This document shows, one piece after another, positions 8,967 through 16,415 of a DNA stretch of 64,000 nucleotides. Source of the stretch: VGSG01 sp040756375. GTDB lineage: Bacteria > Desulfobacterota > Desulfomonilia > Desulfomonilales > Desulfomonilaceae. How positions within the stretch are numbered: position 1 is the stretch's first letter; each line of letters begins with the position of its first letter. The stretch spans positions 16,993 to 80,992 of the forward strand of contig JBFLZC010000026.1 in assembly GCA_040756375.1 (NCBI GenBank), given 5' to 3'. A program made the position numbers and the translations under genes. The notes beneath the pieces were generated by a model. That model was not told where the DNA came from. It made no database searches and worked only from the letters and a program-made list of their open reading frames with translations.

Positions 8967-9424
8967 CGGCTTTGACCACCTGGAGGGAGTTTGACGATTG
9001 TAAACCAGAAGCCGTTAATGGATCGTATCACTTGGGTAAATTGATCCATATCTACCGGCTTCGTGATGAAACAATTCGCGTGTAAGCAATACGTGGTAAG
9101 CACATCGCTTTCAGCTTCCGACGTAGTAAGAACGACCACCGGGATGTTGAGAAGGTTAGGGTCCTCTTTGATCTCAGCGAGAATTTCAATGCCGCCCTTC
9201 TTGGGCAGATTCAGGTCCAGGAGGATCAGATCCGGACGAGGCGCGTCAGCGAACTTGCCCCTTTGGTAAAGGAAATCCATTGCTTCTTCGCCGTCTTCGG
9301 CCACATGCACGTTATTATGCACCCTTGCCTCTTCCAGGGCATCCTTGGTCACCAGGATATCTACAGGGTTATCTTCCACCAACAAGATTTCCACCGGTTT
9401 CAAACTAGTTGTCGGATCCATCAC
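8963..9424 (-). CDS. Single-domain response regulator, Rcp1-like
   Basis: 153 residues, essentially one receiver domain: acidic pocket VEDNPVD near 17-22, phosphoacceptor Asp in LILLDLNLPKKGG (near 70), TTS switch Thr/Ser and Lys in ITKPVDMDQF. The wide spacing and IPVVVLTTSEAESDV are typical of the Rcp1 family that partners phytochrome-like kinases. There is no output domain, so it would act by protein contact or as a phosphorelay intermediate. It overlaps the kinase gene upstream and the sigma-54 activator gene downstream by 4 bp each. Confidence 0.93.
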   Translation of the reverse strand: MMDPTTSLKPVEILLVEDNPVDILVTKDALEEARVHNNVHVAEDGEEAMDFLYQRGKFADAPRPDLILLDLNLPKKGGIEILAEIKEDPNLLNIPVVVLTTSEAESDVLTTYCLHANCFITKPVDMDQFTQVIRSINGFWFTIVKLPPGGQSR

Positions 9425-11616
9425 GCGTCCATCTCCTTTGCGGGAATCGTGAAATAAAATGTTGTCCCCTTTCGCGGCTCGGATTCGACCCAGACCGCGC
9501 CCTGGTGTCGTTCTATAATCTTCTTGACAATGGCCAGCCCCATGCCTGTGCCCTCATATTCCGCTCTCTTATGGAGTCGCTGAAAAATCACGAATATGCG
9601 GTCCAAATGGCGGGCTTCTATGCCAATACCATTGTCTTTGACGGAAAAGACCCATTCATTGTCTCGCTTGGACGCAGAAACATGGACATGAAGAGGCTCA
9701 TCGCGACGAAACTTTATCGCATTGCCGATGAGATTCTGAAAGACCTGGCCCAACTGCGTGAAATCTCCGACAACAATGGGAAGCGAATCGTGGGTTATCG
9801 CGGCCCCTGCCTGTTCAATGGAGGGTTTCATCTGTTGGACGGTCTGCTCGAATACTTCTTCGCAGTTCGTGGGTCGGAAAGGATTCCCGCGTGTACTGAT
9901 CCGAGAATAAGCCAACAGATCTACGATGAGGGCTTTCATGCGTACGGCTGATTCGGTTGCATACGAGAAAAGCTGGTCCGCGTCCGCATCGAACTTCCCT
10001 TTATATTTCTTATCCAACAAGTGCACGCAACTGGCAACGTTGCGCAGAGGCTCCTGGAGATCGTGGGAGGCAACATAGGCGAATTGTTCGAGATCGGCAT
10101 TCGATCTCTCCAGATCGACAAGCGTCTGTTTCAGCGCCTCATCCGCTCGCTTGCGCTCGGTAATGTCAATACCCATTTCAAGGATCAGGAAAGAGCCGTC
10201 TGTATCCACAAAAGGGAAATCGTAGATATCGTAGTCCCTTTCATTCGGACCGGTCCAGTACCAGTGGTGTGGCGCCCTTGTCTTCATAACGGTGTACGTC
10301 TCGCATACTTCGCACGGTTCCGTTCGGTTAAACAGGAAATCATGGCAACGACGGCCCTGCGATTCCCCAAAAGTTTCACGGAAATACCGGTTAGCAAATG
10401 GCATTCGATAGTCGGCATCGAGCAAGCAGACATACACCGGCAATGTTTCCAGGACATCATACAGCCGCTCCCGTTCCGCGGTCACAGCTGCTTGAGCCCT
10501 CCTTCCTTCCGTGATGTCGATATCTATCTCCAGTATGAGCGGAGACCCATTGGTGTCTGAAAAGGGGAAGTCATAGACATCGATAATAGAGTTATCGGGG
10601 CCTGCACACTCCCAATGATGGGGCTTGCCGGTTTTCAGCACGTTGTAGGTTTCGCAAAACGTGCAAGGTTCTTTTAGGCCAAAACAATGATCGTAGCAGT
10701 GCCGACCGTTGGCTTCACCGAATTTTTCCCTGAAGCTGCGATTGGCGAACGTGACGTGATAATCCGGTGTCAAAAGGCACACCATGACCGGCATAGTCTC
10801 CAGGATGTCATATAACCTTTGTTGTTCGGCCGTCACGGCTTCTTCGGCCCGCTTGCGTTCCATGATCTCGGATTCCAGAGATGCATAGGATGTCTTGAGA
10901 TGCCGGGCCATAGTGTTGAACGCGCCTGCCAGCTTTCCCACTTCGTCATCGCTTTTGGTTTCCACCACGTAATCGAAATTGCCAGCTCCTATGGCCTGGG
11001 CTCCTCCTGCAAGTTCCTTGAGGGGTGCTACCACAGACTTCCTGAGCAGATAGAGGTTTATAAGTATGCTGATGACCATAAGGAGAGCCATGATGACAAT
11101 AGTTCTCTGAGCCAAATTCTGCCTATTCAATGTCGAGAGTTGGCAGGTGATGTTCAGATCGTTTGCAGTCTCGGCCAGTTGTTCCAGACGAAGAGACATC
11201 ATGTTATGTAATGTTTCTTTCAATGCTTTCGTCTCTTCGCTATGATTCTCGTCCATTTGTGGAGACGGCGCTTGCATGACCTTAAAGGCGAGGGAATTCA
11301 CTTCCTGATAGCGCTTTTCCAAATCTGCACGAAATGGTTGGCCGATTGATCCGAAAGCTTCCTTGTTTGCCAGGATGCTCCCGAGTCGGGCAAGATATTG
11401 TTGCCACTGCCTGAAAGAGCGCTTATCTCCATATTCCAGGTATTCATCCGTGAGAACTCTCAGCATAAAGGCGGTCCGGACCACATCCGAGCTGACTCCA
11501 ATCGCGCTGATTCCTTGCTGCACTTCACGGGCGCTCCAGAAGATCATCGATCCCATGGCCAAGACAAACGCAAGGAGAACAGCGGTGGCTACCTGTATTC
11601 TACGCTCGACGGTCAT
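9421..11616 (-). CDS. Membrane histidine kinase with HAMP and two Cys-containing PAS domains
   Basis: 731 residues. TM1 (about 8-28), periplasmic helical region (about 30-170), TM2 (about 171-192), HAMP (about 192-245), two PAS domains (about 265-375 and 385-495), HisKA with SHDLQEPLR (phytochrome-like class) and HATPase with NAIKFR, DNGIGI and GTGMGLAIVKKI. The PAS domains are tandem duplicates. Each has a cysteine set: RHCYDHCF...EPCTFC in the first and RRCHDFLF...EPCEVC in the second, which could bind metal, Fe-S or a redox signal (inference). The start is 9 bp after the stop of a binding-protein gene, and its stop overlaps the response regulator by 4 bp. Confidence 0.93.
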   Translation of the reverse strand: MTVERRIQVATAVLLAFVLAMGSMIFWSAREVQQGISAIGVSSDVVRTAFMLRVLTDEYLEYGDKRSFRQWQQYLARLGSILANKEAFGSIGQPFRADLEKRYQEVNSLAFKVMQAPSPQMDENHSEETKALKETLHNMMSLRLEQLAETANDLNITCQLSTLNRQNLAQRTIVIMALLMVISILINLYLLRKSVVAPLKELAGGAQAIGAGNFDYVVETKSDDEVGKLAGAFNTMARHLKTSYASLESEIMERKRAEEAVTAEQQRLYDILETMPVMVCLLTPDYHVTFANRSFREKFGEANGRHCYDHCFGLKEPCTFCETYNVLKTGKPHHWECAGPDNSIIDVYDFPFSDTNGSPLILEIDIDITEGRRAQAAVTAERERLYDVLETLPVYVCLLDADYRMPFANRYFRETFGESQGRRCHDFLFNRTEPCEVCETYTVMKTRAPHHWYWTGPNERDYDIYDFPFVDTDGSFLILEMGIDITERKRADEALKQTLVDLERSNADLEQFAYVASHDLQEPLRNVASCVHLLDKKYKGKFDADADQLFSYATESAVRMKALIVDLLAYSRISTRGNPFRPTNCEEVFEQTVQQMKPSIEQAGAAITHDSLPIVVGDFTQLGQVFQNLIGNAIKFRRDEPLHVHVSASKRDNEWVFSVKDNGIGIEARHLDRIFVIFQRLHKRAEYEGTGMGLAIVKKIIERHQGAVWVESEPRKGTTFYFTIPAKEMDA

Positions 11617-11625
11617 CAGTGTTTC

Positions 11626-12636
11626 CTAACGAAGGATTTTCACCTTTTCGGGACTTACGGAACTCAGCCCATCAATATAAATGAAATCCAGCACATCGGG
11701 CATATCGGGCGTCCGGCTCCCGGGTGTTGATTTCATCCATCTCAGCTCATCTTCCATTTTCACAATGAGGGGCCGATTCAACCCGAGTCGAAAGTTGTGG
11801 TTCTTCCATAGAGCCCTTTTGTGGTGGGTACCTAATTGCTGTTCCATAAGCTGCATGGCTTCCGTCTCGTTATTCCTGATAAATTCTTCTGCCCATGCCA
11901 ATGCAGAGAGAAAACGCCCTATAGCAGAGGATCGCTTCTTGACAATTTCGTCGGTACTGAGCAGTAGCCAGTATTCATCTTCTCCACTTTGTGCAGGCCA
12001 GCTCACCGCATTGGTTCCCAACTCGTCTTTCGCCATGGTGGCAAAAGGCTCCCAGACCATGATGGCGTCAATGTCCCCTTTTGCGATGGCCTTCACTTGT
12101 TCGGAAGGCATCAGATCCACCACATGAACATCTTCGGCACGGATCTTCTGCAAAACCAAGAAGACGTGGAGATAGTAGTCCGAACTGGTGCCCCTGGCTA
12201 TCCCGATGCGCTTGTTTCTGAGGTCCGACGCCCCAGTAATCCCATGATCTCTCCTCGCGACCAATTGTTGATCCTTGGCCGCGTCAAGAATTGAAATGAT
12301 TCGGAGATCTCGTCGGTCAAGACAACGTCGAGCGGTAGCAAATTCCGTGGCAGTCGCAAGGTCCAGGCCGCCTTCAAAAAGGTCTCTGATAGCGAGATGC
12401 CCGGATTCATAGAGCTTCATATTGATATCGAGACCCTGCTCCGAAAAATAATGCCGTGCCTGGGCAATCCAGATCAGGGCTGAAAGGTCGATGGCAGAAG
12501 TACCCACGGTGAGGCTTTCCGCAGGTTTGCCCTTAATGGTGTCTGACCTAAGGAAATGAGGGGCGACCCAAATGAGGAGGCCGAGCCCCAATAAGCAGAT
12601 GAGCAAAACCCCGAGGACTTTCTTCATCAATGACAC
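11626..12636 (-). CDS. Membrane-anchored NMT1/THI5 (SsuA/TauA-like) binding protein
   Basis: 336 residues. An N-terminal hydrophobic anchor or signal (about 5-28) is followed by a type 2 periplasmic-binding domain of the nitrate/sulfonate/taurine (NMT1/THI5) class: LTVGTSAIDLSALIWIAQARHYFSEQGLDI, GLDLATATEF, DLRNKRIGIARGTSSDYYL and DIDAIMVWEPF. The frame opens with GTG at 12636, seven bases after GGGGGGT; an in-frame ATG at 12627 is the alternative. No ABC permease or ATPase is present. The next genes are histidine kinase, response regulator and sigma-54 activator, so this is probably the ligand-sensing subunit of that cascade. Ligand unknown. Confidence 0.88.
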   Translation of the reverse strand: MSLMKKVLGVLLICLLGLGLLIWVAPHFLRSDTIKGKPAESLTVGTSAIDLSALIWIAQARHYFSEQGLDINMKLYESGHLAIRDLFEGGLDLATATEFATARRCLDRRDLRIISILDAAKDQQLVARRDHGITGASDLRNKRIGIARGTSSDYYLHVFLVLQKIRAEDVHVVDLMPSEQVKAIAKGDIDAIMVWEPFATMAKDELGTNAVSWPAQSGEDEYWLLLSTDEIVKKRSSAIGRFLSALAWAEEFIRNNETEAMQLMEQQLGTHHKRALWKNHNFRLGLNRPLIVKMEDELRWMKSTPGSRTPDMPDVLDFIYIDGLSSVSPEKVKILR

Positions 12637-13396
12637 AGCAACACCCCCCGTCGGATTATGTGAAAAAAATCAATCCGAAGGTTATCGGCAGCGGGCAACA
12701 ACAGAGCCGATCCTAACTGTCGCCTCTACAGTACCATACATCGATGCTGACCTTGTCGAAAACTGAATGTACCCAATTCTTCGCGCCGAGTGCCGCCGGA
12801 TATCAAGGTAACCATTGCAGCCGCCGCGGCGTTTACCACATACGCAGATCGCTGAAGAGTCTCATTTGGCTGCGGCCGAAAGTGCGACACTCAATTGAAT
12901 AAGTACCTCTTTGACAGGGGGATAGTCAAGCGTTTCCTTTGTCAATCGTGCGCCTTGAGTTACCCTGGGCGAAGGGGTCGGCTCAAGGGAAGGCGCACGG
13001 GGCAATGTCGTCACCCCCGGCGAACTTCCATAACTTTCCAGTCACAACGAAACGTGAAAGTCCTGCTATGCGGTTTGGTGCCATCCCGCGAGACGCGGGA
13101 TGTCCCGTCCCGCGGGACTCATCCGTGCTTGGCGGTTATTGCCCGACGGCTAACGAGAACCTCTCCAGCAGTTGAACCCCATGCCAAGATTGTTTCATCA
13201 GACCAGACCGGCACGGATGAGCCTTCGGCACATCCGTGGCACCAAATTCCCATCGCCTCCTGCACAGTGGCCGCGCACTTTCAAGTAAAAGCCGGGGTCA
13301 CGTAAATCTTAGAAAACTGGAGTCCGGCCGCGGTTTTCACCGGGGTAAACTTAAGAATCGCCAGAATGACAGGAGGAAGCACAGCGCAGTCTTAAC
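12637..13396. other. Gene-free region
   Basis: No convincing coding frame. It contains a perfect 9-bp hairpin (CATCCCGCG, 3-nt loop, 13082-13102) followed by a second CCCG-rich palindrome, resembling the CG-rich palindromes near 6112 and 24277. The promoter for the binding protein-kinase operon should lie close to 12640-12750 but no strong consensus is seen. Confidence 0.45.
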
Positions 13397-14140
13397 TTAG
13401 CGCCCGGGAGACAAAGGCGGATTTCCCTCGTCTTGGCTCTCGACCAGTCGCTTTATCTGAGCTGCGGTGTGTTCGTTGCACAATTTCCTAAACAGATGGT
13501 AGAAATACAACGCAGCAACCTCAAGGGCTTCCACACCCTTCTTGTGAAACGCTTCCGGCGAAAGCTTGCCCCAGTAGATACGGGCAAAATGCCCGTTCAC
13601 CTGCTCCACGAGCTGCCTGAGGATATTAATCGAAACTTTCAAGGCCTCGCGGTCAAAACCGTCCTTGGGCCCGAGGCCGATATTGTCCATTTCCACAATC
13701 AGCTTCCCCAGGGTGACAGCCTCGTGTGAGTAGACCTTGCGGCCCTCTTTAATTTCATAGGTGATAATGCCCCATTCTTCGCCTCTTGCAAGCCATTTCG
13801 GGCCCAGGCCGGTGGCTTCCAGGAATGCTTCTTCCCCTACAATCTCTTCGATCAAGAGATGGTCGCGTGGGGTGAAGTACTTACTGTGAAGGCGGAAAAG
13901 GGAACGTTCCAAAGAGGACGCCCGCTTCTGCCGTCTCAGGATCTGCTTGATCACAGAAATAGAAAGCCCGTGGTTTTCTTGAAGCTCACGTATGAACCTT
14001 ATCCGGTCAAGATAGCTCGCGTCGTAGTCTGCCAGCTTCTTTCTTCTGAGTTTTGGTTTGGGGAGTAAGCCTTCCCTCAGATAGTACTGGACCGTGTCTC
14101 TACTCACATCAGCCGCTTTAGCCAGTTCGCCAAGTCTCAC
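13397..14140 (-). CDS. MerR-family transcriptional regulator
   Basis: 247 residues. N-terminal MerR helix-turn-helix (MRLGELAKAADVSRDTVQYYLREGLLPKP) and dimerisation helix (LDRIRFIRELQENHGLSISVIKQIL), followed by about 150 residues of unfamiliar helical effector domain, longer than in metal-sensing MerR proteins. There is no cysteine pattern suggesting metal binding. It is divergent from the CoA ligase and beta-oxidation genes, separated by 505 bp holding candidate promoters for both directions, so it probably senses an acyl-CoA or related metabolite and controls that cluster (inference from position). Confidence 0.9.
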   Translation of the reverse strand: MRLGELAKAADVSRDTVQYYLREGLLPKPKLRRKKLADYDASYLDRIRFIRELQENHGLSISVIKQILRRQKRASSLERSLFRLHSKYFTPRDHLLIEEIVGEEAFLEATGLGPKWLARGEEWGIITYEIKEGRKVYSHEAVTLGKLIVEMDNIGLGPKDGFDREALKVSINILRQLVEQVNGHFARIYWGKLSPEAFHKKGVEALEVAALYFYHLFRKLCNEHTAAQIKRLVESQDEGNPPLSPGR

Positions 14141-14200
14141 AGGGGCCTCTATCCGTCATTTGAAAGGTGGCGTGGTGCTGCACAGAGGTCAGCCGAGCAG

Positions 14201-14230
14201 ACGATACCTTTGGGAAGGGCGGGTTGTCAA
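14201..14230 (-). promoter_or_regulatory. Candidate promoter of the MerR-type regulator
   Basis: On the minus strand TTGACA (14225-14230) and TATCGT (14201-14206) are separated by 18 bp, about 60 bp upstream of the regulator's start. The -35 is perfect and the -10 is weak, the kind of promoter often autoregulated by MerR proteins. Prediction only. Confidence 0.45.
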
Positions 14231-14310
14231 CAGCAAAAGAGGCTAATGGAAAAAATAACATGACATATTACTGCATTAGAAATGGTGTAGTGAGCGGCAC
14301 ACAATTATCC

Positions 14311-14338
14311 TTGACAATCCACCTCCACACACTATACC
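14311..14338 (+). promoter_or_regulatory. Candidate promoter of the beta-oxidation cluster
   Basis: TTGACA (14311-14316) and TATACC (14333-14338) with a 16-bp spacer point towards the CoA ligase gene, about 310 bp upstream of its start. Two palindromic repeats lie in the presumed leader. It is the best sigma-70-like match in the divergent region; untested. Confidence 0.4.
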
Positions 14339-14430
14339 CTCCTACGTTGTCTCCTCCGACCAGAGGATGATCACCCGTGAAGGTCCGAAACTTAGTAAAT
14401 AATGACGCAAAAAGGGTCGCGAATTCCTGC

Positions 14431-14515
14431 ACGTCACCCCGGCGGAAGCCGGGGTCCAGTCCCGCGCGGAACGCGGGATTGGGAAGACTGGATTCCGGCT
14501 TCCGCCGGAATGACG
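14431..14515. repeat. Palindromic GTCATTCCGG-type repeat, copy 1
   Basis: A segment with mirrored ends: CGTCACCCCGG near 14432 and CCGGAATGACG near 14505-14515, with inner hairpins GGCGGAAGCC and CCCGCGCGGAACGCGGG. It belongs to the dRS3-like class of bacterial repeats whose arms read CGTCATTCC...GGAATCCAG. A second, diverged copy is at 57432-57534. It lies in the leader of the beta-oxidation cluster. Confidence 0.65.
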
Positions 14516-14571
14516 GAAATGGCGTCCCTGTACGACCACGAATCTAGGAATCAGAGTACCTGGTGCACAAT

Positions 14572-14602
14572 GGCTTTGGTGGGACAGGCGTCTCGCCTGT
14601 CC
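14572..14602 (+). repeat. Hairpin repeat with GTGGGACAGGCG core
   Basis: TGGCTTTGGTGGGACAG is followed by a perfect 9-bp hairpin GGACAGGCG/CGCCTGTCC with a TCT loop (14582-14602). Its first part recurs in the opposite orientation near 21666-21683 (CTGTCCCACCAAAGCCA). It is 43 bp upstream of the CoA ligase start and could fold in the mRNA leader. Confidence 0.5.
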
Positions 14603-14645
14603 TAAAGCAAAATAGACAGTTGCGGAACTTGCCGGGAGGGAGATC

Positions 14646-16322
14646 ATGGAATCCAGACCGTGGCATCGTCACTACGACCCCTGGGTACCCACCACCATGC
14701 GTTACCCAAGGATCAAGATTCAAGATTTCCTCAACTCCGCTGCCAACATTGCCCCGGACAAGCCGGCTCTGGATTTCTACGGCTCAAGATTAACGTTTCG
14801 AGAGGTCCGCCGGCAATCTCTGCGCATGGCGAACGCCCTGGCATCTCTTGGTATCAAGAAAGGCGACAGAATCGCCCTGCATTTGCCCAACTCTCCGCAA
14901 TACGTCATCGCCTACTACGCCGCCCTGAATTTGGGAGCCATCGTCGTCAACATCAATCCGCTGTATACGCTTCCGGAGCTCAAACATGTCCTTGAGCTTA
15001 CCGATCCCAGGGCTCTGTTTACCTTTGACCTGGTCTTGGGCAATGTGCGGAAGCTCGGGCTGGAGCGCGGAGCCATCCACGTGGTGGTCACCAGGGTCAC
15101 CGATTATATCGAGGTCATGCCCAAGAGCACGCCCGAAGAGCTGGATCTGGAGGAAGGCTGGCATCATTTCTCGCAGCTTCTGGACTCATCTTCCGACGTC
15201 AGGGTCCCACGGGTCGAAATCGCGTCGGAGGACCCCGCGGTGATCATGTTCACCGGCGGGACAACCGGCACGCCCAAAGGAGCGGTCCTGACCCATGCCA
15301 ACTATGTGGCCGCGAACTTCCAGCTTGCCGCGTGGGGAGGCAACGTTGCTCCGCTGATCATGCCCGCGCAGCAGCGGGTGGTGGTGAGTGTGATGCCCTT
15401 TTTCCACGTTTACGGCCAGATCTGTTGCCTCAACTGGTCCATGACCAACTTCGGCATGATGATCCTGGTGCCTCGTTTCGACATAGACGAATTCCTGGGA
15501 CTGATGGCGAACTTCAAGGAGATCACGTGGTTTCCTGCCGTGCCGACCTTGCTCAGCGCTGTTGTGAACCATCCCAAGGCGGCCGAGATCGAGCTGGATG
15601 CCCGAATTCAAATAGTGAACTCCGGCGCGGCCCCAATGCCTGTAGAGCTTATCGGGCGCGTTCAGGACTTGGGGGTCACGTACACCGAAGGTTGGGGAAT
15701 GACCGAAACCACCAGCCTAGGCGTCGGGAACCCTCTCGCGGGTATGAAAAAGACCGGCAGCATTGGCATACCGTTTATCGATGTGGACGTTCGGCTAATG
15801 GACGTGGACAAAGGGGTCGAGGAGGTGGCGGCAGGTCAATCCGGCGAACTGATTATCAAGAGCCCATGTGTCATGAAGGAATACTGGAACAACCCCAAAG
15901 AAACCGCTGACCACATCAAGGACGGATGGCTGTACACCGGTGATATAGCGGTGCAGGACGAGGAGGGATACCTGTTCATAGTCGATCGCAAGAAAGACAT
16001 GATCATTGCGGGCGGGTACAACATCTTTCCACGGGAGATAGACGAAGTGCTGTATCAGCACCCAAAGGTGAGAGACGCGGTGGCAGTGGGCGTCGCCGAC
16101 GAATACCGAGGCGAAACCGTCAAAGCTTTTGTGGTGCTCAAAGATGGAGAAACCGCGACCGAAGAGGAGATCATAAGCTTTTGCAGGGAGAGCCTGGCCG
16201 CGTACAAGGCCCCGAAGATCGTGGAATTTCGCAAAGAGCTTCCCAGATCCGCGGTAGGCAAGATTCTGCGAAAGGTACTCCGGGAAGAGGAATTGGCCAA
16301 GAAAAAGGTCGAAAAACCGTAG
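14646..16322 (+). CDS. fadD: Long-chain fatty acid (acyl)-CoA ligase
   Basis: 558 residues, normal for the family. It forms acyl-CoA from a carboxylate, ATP and CoA through an acyl-adenylate. Adenylate-forming motifs: MFTGGTTGTPKGAVLTH (P-loop), GWGMTETT (A5), GWLYTGDIA (A7), VDRKKDMIIAGGYNIFPREID (A8) and PRSAVGKILRK with the catalytic Lys (A10). GGGAGGGAG precedes the ATG at 14646; an in-frame ATG 52 bp later is less well placed. First gene of the beta-oxidation run, 93 bp before the bifunctional enzyme. Substrate chain length is not evident from sequence. Confidence 0.93.
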   Translation: MESRPWHRHYDPWVPTTMRYPRIKIQDFLNSAANIAPDKPALDFYGSRLTFREVRRQSLRMANALASLGIKKGDRIALHLPNSPQYVIAYYAALNLGAIVVNINPLYTLPELKHVLELTDPRALFTFDLVLGNVRKLGLERGAIHVVVTRVTDYIEVMPKSTPEELDLEEGWHHFSQLLDSSSDVRVPRVEIASEDPAVIMFTGGTTGTPKGAVLTHANYVAANFQLAAWGGNVAPLIMPAQQRVVVSVMPFFHVYGQICCLNWSMTNFGMMILVPRFDIDEFLGLMANFKEITWFPAVPTLLSAVVNHPKAAEIELDARIQIVNSGAAPMPVELIGRVQDLGVTYTEGWGMTETTSLGVGNPLAGMKKTGSIGIPFIDVDVRLMDVDKGVEEVAAGQSGELIIKSPCVMKEYWNNPKETADHIKDGWLYTGDIAVQDEEGYLFIVDRKKDMIIAGGYNIFPREIDEVLYQHPKVRDAVAVGVADEYRGETVKAFVVLKDGETATEEEIISFCRESLAAYKAPKIVEFRKELPRSAVGKILRKVLREEELAKKKVEKP

Positions 16323-16415
16323 CGTGGGTCAAGGCCCGAGTCATTCTTCCGCCACGAGAGACGCTTGCGGGAGCGTGGAAGGGCCCATCCACGGGCACAG
16401 AGGGAGTTGCAGGAT

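Noticed and set aside
12895..13305. 136-codon plus-strand ORF between two operons
   Set aside because: Overlaps CG palindromes, composition unlike protein, no ribosome site.
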